A stretch of DNA of 64,000 nucleotides from Propionibacterium sp. (GTDB lineage: Bacteria; Actinomycetota; Actinomycetes; Propionibacteriales; Propionibacteriaceae): assembly GCA_012517405.1 (NCBI GenBank), contig JAAYVB010000025.1:1-64000 (forward strand), in the 5' to 3' direction. The notes under the pieces were generated by a model, which saw nothing but the letters and a program-made list of their open reading frames with translations, was not told the origin of the DNA and did no database searches. Position 1 is the first letter of the stretch; each line of letters opens with the position of its first letter. The position numbers and the translations under genes were made by a program. Positions 16,771 through 26,245 of this stretch are shown in pieces.

Positions 16771-18051
16771 ATGTCAGAAGTCACCCGCCTGCACTACCCG
16801 GTCGACGACACTACCCTCGACAACGGGCTGCGGGTGATCACCAATCCCGATCCACTCGCGCCCGGTGTCGCGGTGAATCTCTGGTATCGCGTCGGATCGG
16901 CCGACGAAGCCCCCGGGGCCACCGGCTTCGCGCATCTGTTCGAACACCTGATGTTCGCCGGCTCGGCGAATGTGGCCTCGGGCGAGCATCTGGCCACGAT
17001 TCAGGCGGTCGGTGGCAGCGCGAACGCCACCACGAGTTTCGATCGCACGAACTACTTCGAGACCGTCGGGCCGCAGGCACTCGAGCTGGCGCTGTGGCTG
17101 GAGGCCGACCGGATGGGCAGTCTCGATGTCGGGGAGCAGAACCTTCGGACCCAGCGGGATGTGGTCAAGGAGGAGAAACGCCAGCGCTATGACAATGTGC
17201 CCTACGGTGATCAGCTCGAACTGCTGCTGCAGTTGAACTTCCCCGGTGGCCATCCCCACGCGCACCCGGCGATCGGTTCGATGGCTGACCTGGACGCGGC
17301 GACCCTCGATGACGTGCAGGCTTTCTACCGCACCTGGTATCAGCCGGGCGCTGCTGTGCTGACCCTGTCCGGGGCGTTGAGCGTCGATCAAGGTCATGAG
17401 CTGGCCGGACGCTATTTCGGTGACCTCCCCGGTGTCGGCGTGCCGGCCAACAAGCCCGCGCCGGCCCTGCCCCCTCATGCGGGCACTCCCGAGGTGGTGG
17501 TTAGCCGTGATGTGCCACGCCCGATGGTCCATCTGTGCTGGCGCACTCCGCCACTCACTCATCCCGACCGGCTGGCCGTCGAGGTGCTGCTCTCACTGAT
17601 CTCCGACGGCCAGTCGTCGCGGCTCCATCGGCAGCTGATCCGCGAGAACGAGCTCGCCGAGGCACTCGGCGCCGACGATTTCGGCCTGGCGCGCGGCAGT
17701 TCGCTCGGGGTGATCTCGGTGCGGGCGCGCGAAGGTGTGGATCTGGCACAGATCACCGACACCGTCGTCGAGACACTCGACGACATCATCACCGATGGCC
17801 CGCGGCCCGAAGAACTCGCCCGCGCCAAAGCCGGTTTCGAGCGAGAATGGCTGGCCGCTCTGGCCCCCATCGATGAACGTGCCAACCAGCTGAGCTACTA
17901 CGCCACGTTGTTCGATGATCCGCAACGCATCAATCACGAACTCGCCGAGATCGAGCAGCTTGAGGTACCCGACATCGCTCGGGCCGCCGCGCGCTGGTTC
18001 AACCCGGAGGCCCGCGCGACCTTGCGCTACGAGATCGACGGAGGCAACTAG
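16771..18051 (+). CDS. M16-family zinc peptidase, catalytic subunit
   Basis: The 426-residue protein has the inverted zinc motif HxxEH (HLFEH, residues 57-61 from this start) and downstream glutamates in VVKEEKRQRYDN, as in processing-peptidase beta-type subunits. The M16 repeats are at about residues 10-190 and 195-400. It likely cleaves peptides as a heterodimer with the next gene product. I chose ATG 16771 because a TAGCAT hexamer sits 7 nt upstream and no ribosome-binding site is present; TTG 16753 and ATG 16762 are in-frame alternatives. Two nucleotides separate it from the partner gene. Confidence 0.88.
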   Translation: MSEVTRLHYPVDDTTLDNGLRVITNPDPLAPGVAVNLWYRVGSADEAPGATGFAHLFEHLMFAGSANVASGEHLATIQAVGGSANATTSFDRTNYFETVGPQALELALWLEADRMGSLDVGEQNLRTQRDVVKEEKRQRYDNVPYGDQLELLLQLNFPGGHPHAHPAIGSMADLDAATLDDVQAFYRTWYQPGAAVLTLSGALSVDQGHELAGRYFGDLPGVGVPANKPAPALPPHAGTPEVVVSRDVPRPMVHLCWRTPPLTHPDRLAVEVLLSLISDGQSSRLHRQLIRENELAEALGADDFGLARGSSLGVISVRAREGVDLAQITDTVVETLDDIITDGPRPEELARAKAGFEREWLAALAPIDERANQLSYYATLFDDPQRINHELAEIEQLEVPDIARAAARWFNPEARATLRYEIDGGN

Positions 18052-18053
18052 TC

Positions 18054-19403
18054 ATGAATCACTCGTCTGTTCGTCCGCAGGTACGCCCGGCACACGTCTG
18101 GACGCTGCAATCGCCCACCGAAACCCGGTTGGACAACGGCGCCAGGCTGTGGCTCTACCAGCTACCCGGCCAGTATGTGATCAGCGCTCAGGTCGTCATG
18201 GATGCCCCGCTGAGCTGCGAGCCGGCGGCTGTCGAGGGCTGCGCCACCATCGCGGTGCGCTCCAGCGACGAGGGCAGCATGCTTCATCCGGGTTCGCGGC
18301 TGGCAGAGGCTGTGGAGGACATCGGTGCGATCTACGCAGGCACCGCGCGTCAATCCTCCACCGTCGCCCGCATGGAGGTTCCTGTCAGCCAGCTGGCCGC
18401 GGCGCTGAGGCTGCTGGCAGAAACCGTCACTCAGCCCGCCTACGAGAAAGTCGACGTTGACAGGCACCGCGATCTGCGGCTGGCCGAGATCGAGCAGACC
18501 CTGGCGCGCAGTTCGGCGCTGGCCCAGATCGGATTCCAGAATGCTGTCTTCGATGCCGGTTGCCGGGTGGGACGACCGGCCGCCGGGCGGATCAGCACCG
18601 TCGAGGCCATCACTCGAGACGATGTCATCGCATTTCACGACCGCTGGTGGCGTCCCGATGGGGCCACCATCATCTTGGCCGGCGAGCTGCCCCCGGACGC
18701 CGCGCAGCTGGTCGACGCGGCCTTCGGCTCGTGGACGCCGGGCAACCAGCGGGCCGCCCACGAGCAGACCCTCGCCAATCCGGCCGCCCCGGTCGTGTGG
18801 GTGATCGATCGTCCCGGCTCGGTGCAGGCCGATCTGCGGATCGGTGGATTCGGACCCGACCGGCTTGATCCGCAGTGGGCTGCCCTGCAGGTGGCCTCCT
18901 GCGCGATCGGCGGCGCATTCGGCTCCCGGTTAAACCGGGTGCTGCGCGAAGAACTCAGATACACCTACGGCGCCCACGCCGGCTTCCGGCCGCTGCCCAG
19001 CCACGGCAGTTTCGTGGTGCAGACCAGTTGCCGCACCGAGGTCGCCGCCCCCGCCGCGCGGGCCGCGATCGACTTACTGAATGTGACCGACGAGCCGTTC
19101 ACCGCGACCGAAGCGCTCGATGCCCGAACCTTCCTGCTGGGTATCGCGCCACTGCGCTTCCAGACCGCCGATGCGATCGCCGACGAGGCGTCCGTACTCG
19201 CCGGGACGGGACTGCCGGCATCGTGGTTCAACGATCAGCAGGCCCAGATCGCGGCGGTCAGCGCAGACCAGGCATCCGCTGCTTTCAGCGCGGCGGTCCG
19301 GCCGGAGCGACTCAGCGTGGTGCTGTGCGGGGACGCCGACCAGCTGCTCACCGGCCTGGAAGCCCAGGGCCTCGCCGCCGAGGTCGTCACCATCGACGGC
19401 TAG
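18054..19403 (+). CDS. M16-family peptidase, non-catalytic partner subunit
   Basis: The 449-residue protein has the M16 fold but lacks HxxEH in its N-terminal half. It carries the C-terminal substrate-positioning pair in ELRYTYGAHAGF, which the catalytic subunit does not show at the matching place (DDFGLARGSSLG). This division (one chain with zinc, the other with the R/Y pair) is typical of obligate M16B heterodimers. The gene starts 2 nt after its partner. Cellular substrate is unknown. Confidence 0.87.
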   Translation: MNHSSVRPQVRPAHVWTLQSPTETRLDNGARLWLYQLPGQYVISAQVVMDAPLSCEPAAVEGCATIAVRSSDEGSMLHPGSRLAEAVEDIGAIYAGTARQSSTVARMEVPVSQLAAALRLLAETVTQPAYEKVDVDRHRDLRLAEIEQTLARSSALAQIGFQNAVFDAGCRVGRPAAGRISTVEAITRDDVIAFHDRWWRPDGATIILAGELPPDAAQLVDAAFGSWTPGNQRAAHEQTLANPAAPVVWVIDRPGSVQADLRIGGFGPDRLDPQWAALQVASCAIGGAFGSRLNRVLREELRYTYGAHAGFRPLPSHGSFVVQTSCRTEVAAPAARAAIDLLNVTDEPFTATEALDARTFLLGIAPLRFQTADAIADEASVLAGTGLPASWFNDQQAQIAAVSADQASAAFSAAVRPERLSVVLCGDADQLLTGLEAQGLAAEVVTIDG

Positions 19404-19437
19404 CCCTGTCTGGAAAGTTCGGATCCAGAGGCCTCCG

Positions 19438-22332
19438 CTACCGGGCCGCGTTCTGGGCGTCCTGCAGCTTCTGCCGGGCGATCTCGATCTGGCGCTGATA
19501 CTCGCCCAGATCGCCCCTGGTCAGCGCGGCGTCGGCAGCAGTGTAGGCGTTGGCCGCCTCCTGCAGGGCCTGCTGCACCGCGGCCAGCCCGGTGGACGGC
19601 GTCGTCGGGGTCTCGCCACCGTTGACCTCCTCTTCGCCGGTGGACGCGCCCGCGTCGCCTTCGAAGACCTGGTCCAGTGCCTCCTGAAGAGTCGACCCGA
19701 GCCCGATGTGGTCACCGAAACGCACCACGATGAACCGCAGCACTGGGTAGGAGCCCTGCGTCTTGCCCCGCGTGTAGATCGGGTTGACGTAGATCAGCCC
19801 GCCGCCCAGCGGGAGTGTCAGCAGGTTGCCGTAGACCGGTTCAGCAGCGCCCTGGCTGGTGAACGGCAACAGCGCCTGCTGCACCAACTGGTCGGTCTGG
19901 ATGGCGTTGAACGTTTGGTTCGGACCGGGCACCTGATGGGTGTCCGAGAGCCTCAACACCCGGAGCTTGCCGTAGTCAGGGCTGGCTGCGTCGGCGACCA
20001 CCGCCATATAGGCACCCAGATTCTCACGTTCGTTCGGCACGAAGACCGCCGTCTGGCTGAACACCGGCATCTCGTCGCCGGGCCACTTGATCGACAGATA
20101 GTAGGCCGGTTCCTTCGTGTCGGCTGAACGCGGATCCTCCGGGACCACCCACAGATCGGACTGCTGGTACCAGGCATCCGGGTTGGTCATGTGGTAGCGG
20201 CCGAGAATCTGGCGCTGGACCTTGAACAGATCCTGCGGGTAGCGGAAATGCGCCATCAGATCGGGGCTGACCTCGTCGACCGAATGCAGCATGTTCGGGT
20301 AGACCTTCTCCCAGGTCTGCAGTACCGGATCATCGGTATCCCAGGCATAGAGGGTGACCGAGCCGTCATAGGCATCGACCACGGCCTTGACCGAATTGCG
20401 CATGTAGTTGACGTTCTGGCGCTCGGTACCGATCGGGGTCCACGAACTCGTCGAGTCGCTGGTGGCGCTCGCCAGATCGACCCGCTGCGAGTTCGGATAG
20501 CTGTCGGATGTGGTGTAGCCATCCACGATCCACACCACCCGACCGTCGACAACCGCCGGATACGGATCCTTGTCGATGTTCAGCCACGGGGCCACCTTGG
20601 CCACCCGCTCGGCCGGCGTCCGGTCGAACAAGATCTTGGACTCGGAGTGCACGCGGCTGCTCAGCAGCAGGTTGATGTTGCCGAAGCGGGACGCGAACAA
20701 CGCCCGGGTGAAGATGTTGCCGATCGGCACGCCCCCGGAGCCGTCATAGGTGTTGTACGACTCGCCGGCACCCGTGTCGTTACCGCCGCCCGGAGTGTCG
20801 AGTTCGACCGGATCCAGGCCCTCCGCAGTGCCGACGATCGCATACTCGGTGGTGTTCTCACCGAAGTAGATGCGTGGCTGGACCTGTTCGAGGGCGCCTA
20901 CCGGAGGAATATCGCGGACGATCCACTCGGGTTCACCGCTGGGCTGGCGGCGGTTGCCGTAGGCCCCCACCATTGCGTAACCGTGCGTGTACACGGTGTG
21001 CACGTTGTTCCAGCTCTGGTTCGCCGGCGGCAGCCCGGCCACGTTGATCTCGCGGGCCGCGACGATCGCGTCGGTCTCCTGGCCGTCGATGGTGTATCTG
21101 TCGACATCCAGTACATCGGGGAACTGGTAGTAGCCGCGCACCTGCTGCAGCTGTTCGAAGGTCGGCGAGATGACCTGTGGGTCCATCAGCCGGATACCGG
21201 GCAGCACCGAGGCATCCTGAACCAGCTGGCCGGCGCTGACAGTGGTTCTGGCGGAATAGTCGGTGATCTCGACATCGGCCACGCCGTAGGCCTGCCGGGT
21301 GGCTTGAATCTGGTTGACGATATAGGGACGTTCACGGTCGGGCTCGTTGGGCCGCACATCGAACTGCTGCACCAGGGCCGGATAGGCACCCTGGACGATC
21401 AGGCTGGACGCCACAGCCAGGGCCACCGCCGAGGTCGGCAGCACCCAGCGGCGCAGCTTCGCATTGATGAAGAAGGCGATCGCGCAGACCAGGCAGATGA
21501 TCGACATGATCATCTTCGCGGTGATCCGGGCATGATCGTCGGTGTAGCCGATGCCGGTGAACAGCGCGTCGTTGTCCGAGATCGAGAAGACATAGCGCCC
21601 CAGCCACTGGTCGACGCCGATGGCGAGCATGATCAGCCCCATCACCACCGACAGATGAGCCTGAGCATTCTTCGTGAACGGATTGCTGAACTTGATCTCC
21701 GGCGACTGACCGGCGGCAGGCGACGTCACCCGCATCGGGCTGGTACGCAGCGAGCCGGTGACGAAATGCACCGCTGCCGCAGCGAGCAGCGCGACGATCA
21801 GCGTCCAGATCAGCTGGCCGACCACAAAACGCCACCATGGCAGGTGAAAGATGAAGAAGGCCACATCCAGACCGAAGTAGGGGTCGGTAGTCCCGAACGG
21901 TGTCGCGTTCAGCCAGGCCAGGAACAGATCCACATTCGACACCGCGCCGGCACCGGCCAGAATGGCAAGCAGCACCGACGGCACGGCGATCACCAACTGG
22001 GGACGCCTTTCCATCAGTTGGCGATAGTTGCCGAGCGTGCTGGAGGAGTTGGCCGCCTGGGCGCCGCGCGGGCGCAACCGGTAGGCGATCGCCATATTGA
22101 TCCAGGCGGCAGCGCCCATCAGGATGCCGAAGATGGCAAAAAGCCCCATCGTGCTGATCAGGCGCACGGTGAAGACCTGGGTGGCATCGACCGAGCGGTA
22201 CCACAGCAGGTCGGTCCAGATCCGCGCGAAGAGAATGAACAGCAGCATCACTACTGCCAAGATGGCTATCGTCGGAGCCAGCGCATTGCGTCGTCTCGGT
22301 GCGGCGCGATCACCGGTGATGGTGGAGCTCAT
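19438..22332 (-). CDS. UPF0182-family large membrane protein
   Basis: The 964-residue protein has about seven hydrophobic helices in its first 320 residues, then a long, probably extracellular domain (motifs such as QATRQAYGVADVE and WPGDEMPVFSQTAVFVPNERENLGAYMAV), and ends with an acidic linker and an Ala/Gln-rich coiled-coil-like tail. This matches the UPF0182 family (M. tuberculosis Rv3193c). Function is unknown. The ATG at 22332 overlaps the stop of the upstream PPA1309-family gene (ATGA). Confidence 0.9.
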   Translation of the reverse strand: MSSTITGDRAAPRRRNALAPTIAILAVVMLLFILFARIWTDLLWYRSVDATQVFTVRLISTMGLFAIFGILMGAAAWINMAIAYRLRPRGAQAANSSSTLGNYRQLMERRPQLVIAVPSVLLAILAGAGAVSNVDLFLAWLNATPFGTTDPYFGLDVAFFIFHLPWWRFVVGQLIWTLIVALLAAAAVHFVTGSLRTSPMRVTSPAAGQSPEIKFSNPFTKNAQAHLSVVMGLIMLAIGVDQWLGRYVFSISDNDALFTGIGYTDDHARITAKMIMSIICLVCAIAFFINAKLRRWVLPTSAVALAVASSLIVQGAYPALVQQFDVRPNEPDRERPYIVNQIQATRQAYGVADVEITDYSARTTVSAGQLVQDASVLPGIRLMDPQVISPTFEQLQQVRGYYQFPDVLDVDRYTIDGQETDAIVAAREINVAGLPPANQSWNNVHTVYTHGYAMVGAYGNRRQPSGEPEWIVRDIPPVGALEQVQPRIYFGENTTEYAIVGTAEGLDPVELDTPGGGNDTGAGESYNTYDGSGGVPIGNIFTRALFASRFGNINLLLSSRVHSESKILFDRTPAERVAKVAPWLNIDKDPYPAVVDGRVVWIVDGYTTSDSYPNSQRVDLASATSDSTSSWTPIGTERQNVNYMRNSVKAVVDAYDGSVTLYAWDTDDPVLQTWEKVYPNMLHSVDEVSPDLMAHFRYPQDLFKVQRQILGRYHMTNPDAWYQQSDLWVVPEDPRSADTKEPAYYLSIKWPGDEMPVFSQTAVFVPNERENLGAYMAVVADAASPDYGKLRVLRLSDTHQVPGPNQTFNAIQTDQLVQQALLPFTSQGAAEPVYGNLLTLPLGGGLIYVNPIYTRGKTQGSYPVLRFIVVRFGDHIGLGSTLQEALDQVFEGDAGASTGEEEVNGGETPTTPSTGLAAVQQALQEAANAYTAADAALTRGDLGEYQRQIEIARQKLQDAQNAAR

Positions 22333-22880
22333 GAGTTCCCCTCGTTGTCTTGCAGCGTCCAGGCAACAGCTTGCGTCAGGGCCGGCACCATGTCGGCCCC
22401 GACAAGTAAATCGTCGGGATTGGTGGCCACGCGAGCCACGCAGTGGGTGAGAATCGCGCCGTCGGTTGCACGCACTGCGCCGGCGACCACCCGCAGATCC
22501 TGCCGCTGCGGATGCTGGGCCACGAACTCGGCGGCGAGCTCCGGATTGGCGGGGATGTCCTGTTCGGCCCCGGCCGGCAGGAAGCTGCGTTCGGTCGACA
22601 AGGCACAGCCGGCGACCGTCGGCGGCCAGCAGATCTGCGAGAGCGCGGTCATCAGATCAGTGCCAGGGTGAAAACCGTCTTGTTCGATGGACGACAACGC
22701 GTCCGGACCGGTCACCGTCAGCTGATCGGCCAGCGCGGGCTCGGCTTCGAGCAGCGCGGTCGTGGGGACGAGGGCAAAAAGGCGGGCCGGCTGATCCCAG
22801 CCGGCCACACCCACGTAGCGCTCGACCTCAATGAGTCCGGCCAGCAGCGCTTCGGTCTGCTGTTCGTGATTGCTCAACAT
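22329..22880 (-). CDS. PPA1309-family protein
   Basis: The 183-residue protein matches the family named after Cutibacterium acnes PPA1309, widespread in actinobacteria and always soluble; key text includes WDQPARLFALVPT, HPQRQDLRVVAGAVR and the acidic C-terminus. Its role is unknown. It is embedded between the PDZ-Lon protease and UPF0182 genes with overlapping ends (7 nt with the former, 4 nt with the latter), so it probably acts with these envelope proteins. Confidence 0.85.
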   Translation of the reverse strand: MLSNHEQQTEALLAGLIEVERYVGVAGWDQPARLFALVPTTALLEAEPALADQLTVTGPDALSSIEQDGFHPGTDLMTALSQICWPPTVAGCALSTERSFLPAGAEQDIPANPELAAEFVAQHPQRQDLRVVAGAVRATDGAILTHCVARVATNPDDLLVGADMVPALTQAVAWTLQDNEGNS

Positions 22881-23920
22881 CTCGGCACCTGATCGGCAGT
22901 ACTCGGATTCTTCAGTAATTCCAGGCTAGTGATCGCGTCTGTCAATTTGGTCACCTTGACGACCGTCACCGACGTGTCAACGCCTTCGATGTCCACGCAG
23001 TTGCCCTCGGGAACCAGCATGATCTGAGCGCCTGCGTGTTCTGCACCGCGCAGCTTCTGCCGCAGGGCGCCGATCGAGCCGACGTCCCCGGTGGCGGTGA
23101 TCGTGCCGGTCGCGGCCACCACGCGCCCATCGATCAGCGCGCCGGAGGTCAGATCGTCATAGATCGCCAGGGCGAACGGCAGACCGCCCGATGAGCCGAC
23201 CACACCGGGGGTGATGTTCAGCTGGACGTCCACCGAGTGCTGGTAGCTGTTCTCCAGTTCGACGCCGATCTGGGCGACCGACGGGTCGTCCTGGGAGGCC
23301 ACCGCGACGACGAAGACTTCCAGTTGCTGATTGGCGCGCAGCAGGCCCAGCCGAATCACCGAGCCGGGCTGCTCCTGATTCAGAATGGCCCGGACCTCGG
23401 ATCGGCGCTCCACCACCGACCCGTTGACGGTGCTGATGAGATCACCGACCTCGACCTTGCCGTAGGAGGGCCCGGAACTGGATACCTGGGTGACCTGGGG
23501 CAGCGGCTGGACGGGGATGCCCGCGGCCATCAGCGCAGCCACCGCCGCATCACGCTGAGAATCGGTCATGAGTTTGTTCTCGTTGCCCTGCTGCTGATCG
23601 GCGGGCAGTCCCGCCGGGTAGACCTTCTCACGCGGCAGCACCGTTTCGTCCGGCATCACATAGGCCAGGAATGCCTGCGGCAGCGTCATCTCGGAATCCG
23701 CCTTCGTCACCGAGACGGTGGGCAGCAGCAATTCGCCGGTCGCAGGGTAGCTGTTCGCACCACTGATCTGCAGCACCGAGTTGTCACCATTGCTGCCCAG
23801 CAGATCGATCGCCGGGCCCGACGACCAGCGCACGAAAGGCACCGGGATAAGCGAGATCGCGATGATGAGCATGACGAACAAGGCTGTGGAGACGACGGCC
23901 GTCCAGCCTTGTTTGGTCAT
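22874..23920 (-). CDS. Membrane-anchored PDZ-Lon (S16-type) serine protease
   Basis: The 348-residue protein has one N-terminal membrane anchor (residues 9-28), a PDZ domain (about 137-205, containing VEVGDLISTVNG) and a Lon-type proteolytic domain (about 225-340). The serine of GSSGGL (S244) and the lysine in ALRQKLRGAEHAGA (K289) fit the Ser-Lys catalytic dyad of the S16 family, with the active site outside the membrane. It corresponds to Rv3194c. The frame is open to 24175, but only ATG 23920 gives the anchor at the N-terminus. It heads the operon with PPA1309 and UPF0182. Confidence 0.9.
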   Translation of the reverse strand: MTKQGWTAVVSTALFVMLIIAISLIPVPFVRWSSGPAIDLLGSNGDNSVLQISGANSYPATGELLLPTVSVTKADSEMTLPQAFLAYVMPDETVLPREKVYPAGLPADQQQGNENKLMTDSQRDAAVAALMAAGIPVQPLPQVTQVSSSGPSYGKVEVGDLISTVNGSVVERRSEVRAILNQEQPGSVIRLGLLRANQQLEVFVVAVASQDDPSVAQIGVELENSYQHSVDVQLNITPGVVGSSGGLPFALAIYDDLTSGALIDGRVVAATGTITATGDVGSIGALRQKLRGAEHAGAQIMLVPEGNCVDIEGVDTSVTVVKVTKLTDAITSLELLKNPSTADQVPRC

Positions 23921-24044
23921 AGGCCTGCCCTTCCATTGCAGATAGGTATGTCCTGACTCTACCTGTTGGGCCAACCAGGGCACGGGCCGGTTGTCCGGTG
24001 CGGTTGAATGGATGTCAGGCAAGAACCAGGAACGATGGTGAGCG

Positions 24045-25379
24045 ATGAACGACGACATGGCCAATTGGTTCGCCCAGTTCGGCGGCTCCGGCGATGATTT
24101 CGACTTCAACAAGCTGATCGCCCAGTTGCAGCAGGCGATGGCGTCCATGGCCGGCACCAGCGACGGCAAGGGCATCGATTGGAGTTACGCCAAGGCGACG
24201 GCGCGCCATGTGGCGGCATCGCTCGGCCCGGACCCGGCGCCCAGCCAGCGGGATCAGCACGATGTCGCGGAGGCGGATCGGCTTGCCAGCCTGTGGCTGG
24301 ATCAACATGTCAGCTTCGATGCACTCACTCGTCCGGCCGCCGCGTGGAGCCGGGCCGAATGGGTCGAGAACACCATGGGTGCCTGGCGCACCATCGCCGA
24401 ACCGATCGTGACGCGCATCGCGGACGCTCTGGCCACCTCGTTCGGTGAGCAGTTCTCCTCGGCCGAAGGGGTACCCGCCGAACTCGGTCAGTTCGGCGCG
24501 ATGATGGCTCCCATGCTGCGCACCTCGGCTGGTGCGATGTACACCGCCCAGCTTGCGCAGGCCATGGGCAAGATCTCCGGCGTGATCGTTTCGGGCAGCG
24601 AGATCGGCATGCAGTTGCTGCCGGCGCCGCAGGTGGTGCTGCTGCCCACCAACGTCAGCGGCTTCAGCTCAGGACTGGGCATCTCCGACAATGATGTGCG
24701 CATCTATCTTGCGGTCCGCGAAGGCGCCCGGCAACGACTGTTCGCCCACGTCGGCTGGCTCGTCCCGCAGATGCTGGCCCTGCTGGAGCACTACGCTCGC
24801 GAGATCACCATCGATGTCGGCGCCATCACCTCGACGATCGAAGTCAGCGATCTCAGCTCCTTGACTCCCGAACGCCTCGCCGAACTCAGCGAGCAGTTGC
24901 AGGGCCGGCTGTTCTCCCCCACCCAGTCCGATCTCCAACTCGAGATCTTGGCGCGGCTTGAGACGCTGCTGGCGCTGGTCGAGGGATGGGTGGACGAAGT
25001 GACCGCGACCACGGTGAGCAGGTGGATGCCGCACGCCGCGAATGCGCTGTCCGAGGTCGTCCGGCGCCGTCGGGCCACCAACAGTCCTGCTCAGCAGCTG
25101 TTTTCCGCGCTGGTGGGTCTGGAGCTGGCTCCCCGCAGGATCCGCGATGCCGCCAACCTGTGGGCGGGACTCACCCGTGAGCGCGGCGTGGCCGGGCGGG
25201 ACGCCGTGTGGGCGCATCCCGATCTCATGCCCAGCGCCGACGACTTGGACGACCCGCTGCGGCTGCTCGCCCCGGACCAGGACACGGCCGCCGGCGACGA
25301 GATGGACGTGGAGTTGGCGCAGCTGCTGGAGCAGGCCGAGCGGGAACGCCGCGACGAGTCAGGGAACGCCGACGACTAG
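24045..25379 (+). CDS. DUF2342-family protein (zinc-metalloprotease-like)
   Basis: The 444-residue protein matches actinobacterial DUF2342 proteins (Rv3195), annotated as zinc-dependent metalloproteases. Motifs in the C-terminal half, LALVEGWVDEV, RRRRATNSPAQQLFSALVGLELAPRR and VWAHPDLMP, are typical. However, the usual REAAHxRLF segment reads REGARQRLF here (225-233), so the family's histidine is replaced by arginine and enzyme activity is doubtful. It starts at ATG 24045 with GGTGAG 4-9 nt upstream and diverges from the PDZ-Lon gene. Its stop codon shares the palindrome CTAG with the stop of the gene on the opposite strand. Confidence 0.82.
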   Translation: MNDDMANWFAQFGGSGDDFDFNKLIAQLQQAMASMAGTSDGKGIDWSYAKATARHVAASLGPDPAPSQRDQHDVAEADRLASLWLDQHVSFDALTRPAAAWSRAEWVENTMGAWRTIAEPIVTRIADALATSFGEQFSSAEGVPAELGQFGAMMAPMLRTSAGAMYTAQLAQAMGKISGVIVSGSEIGMQLLPAPQVVLLPTNVSGFSSGLGISDNDVRIYLAVREGARQRLFAHVGWLVPQMLALLEHYAREITIDVGAITSTIEVSDLSSLTPERLAELSEQLQGRLFSPTQSDLQLEILARLETLLALVEGWVDEVTATTVSRWMPHAANALSEVVRRRRATNSPAQQLFSALVGLELAPRRIRDAANLWAGLTRERGVAGRDAVWAHPDLMPSADDLDDPLRLLAPDQDTAAGDEMDVELAQLLEQAERERRDESGNADD

Positions 25380-25975
25380 CTGCCCGGTGTGGACGAGCGG
25401 GCGGCGCTCCAACCGTCCAGGTAGCCGCCGGCACGCTCGGCCTGCGGATAGTGCTTGACCAGGGCCCAGAACTTCGGGCCATGCCCGGCATATTTGAGGT
25501 GGGCCAGCTCGTGGGCGAGCACGTAGCCGACCACCCAGTCGGGCATCTGCCTTAGCCGGTCACTCAGCCGGATCGCCCCGGTATCGACGCTGCACGATCC
25601 CCACCGATGGTTCATATTGGTCACCCAACGCACCGATGAGGCCCGCAACTCGCATCCGGCAGGCACGTCGAGGTAGCGGGTGGCGATCTCGTCGGCCCGG
25701 CGGGCCAGCTCCTCGTCCGAACGGGCTGGGCGCGCTCGCTTGGTCACCACGCGCTCCACCATCCGGTTCACCCACTCCTGCTCTTGGGACGTGGATAGCC
25801 CGCAAGGCAGGAAGACGATGATCTCGCCCGCCTCCAGACGCGCCGAAACCGTCTTGCGGCGGCGTGTGCTGCGTCGCACCCTCACTCCGGCCAGACCATC
25901 GGGTAGCGGTGGCAGGCGCAATGCGGCCGTGGGCAAGGCCTCAGCTGCCGGTGGACTCTGTTGAAAGCTCGGCAT
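25376..25975 (-). CDS. YgjP-like M48-type metallopeptidase
   Basis: The 199-residue protein has HELAH in VLAHELAHLKYAGHGPKFW, with the third histidine in GHGP, and the upstream motif RWGSCS. This is the arrangement of the YgjP/WLM (DUF45) group. It is soluble and probably zinc-dependent; substrate unknown. The gene ends on the CTAG palindrome shared with the DUF2342 gene, so the two converge without any spacer. The start at 25975 is accepted without a strong ribosome-binding site. Confidence 0.85.
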   Translation of the reverse strand: MPSFQQSPPAAEALPTAALRLPPLPDGLAGVRVRRSTRRRKTVSARLEAGEIIVFLPCGLSTSQEQEWVNRMVERVVTKRARPARSDEELARRADEIATRYLDVPAGCELRASSVRWVTNMNHRWGSCSVDTGAIRLSDRLRQMPDWVVGYVLAHELAHLKYAGHGPKFWALVKHYPQAERAGGYLDGWSAARSSTPGS

Positions 25976-26193
25976 CGCTCACTCCTGTCCGTCTTGACGG
26001 TGGTGCCCGCAGGGCACTAGCTTGCCTGTAGAGCCTCCGGCGATCGAATCCGTGCAGGGGAAGGCATGAGATTCGGCTCCGGGGGCTCTCTCGCGCATCA
26101 GCCGAGACCAACGGCCTGCCGGATGAGCGTTTCCCGCGTGGATCTCCCGGTTTCGCGGCCGGGCGACTGGCTGCGACCGATACCGGCGACGGC

Positions 26194-26199
26194 TAATAT
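26194..26199 (+). promoter_or_regulatory. Possible -10 element for the DUF5679 gene
   Basis: TAATAT lies 46 nt upstream of the GTG start. The sequence 17 nt further upstream (CTGCGA) resembles the -35 consensus only weakly. The remainder of the 25976-26245 spacer shows no gene or strong hairpin. Confidence 0.4.
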
Positions 26200-26245
26200 C
26201 GGCGTCAGTGGCCTGTAACCCGGCCCCCAAACTAAGGAGACAACA

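Noticed and set aside
20191..22671. 826-codon plus-strand open frame opposite the UPF0182 gene
   Set aside because: Antisense shadow produced by high GC; composition rich in R, H, G, Q without domains, whereas the minus strand encodes a clear UPF0182 protein.
23921..24175. N-terminal extension of the PDZ-Lon protease
   Set aside because: It runs into the divergent DUF2342 gene, has no homology and would bury the membrane anchor inside the chain.
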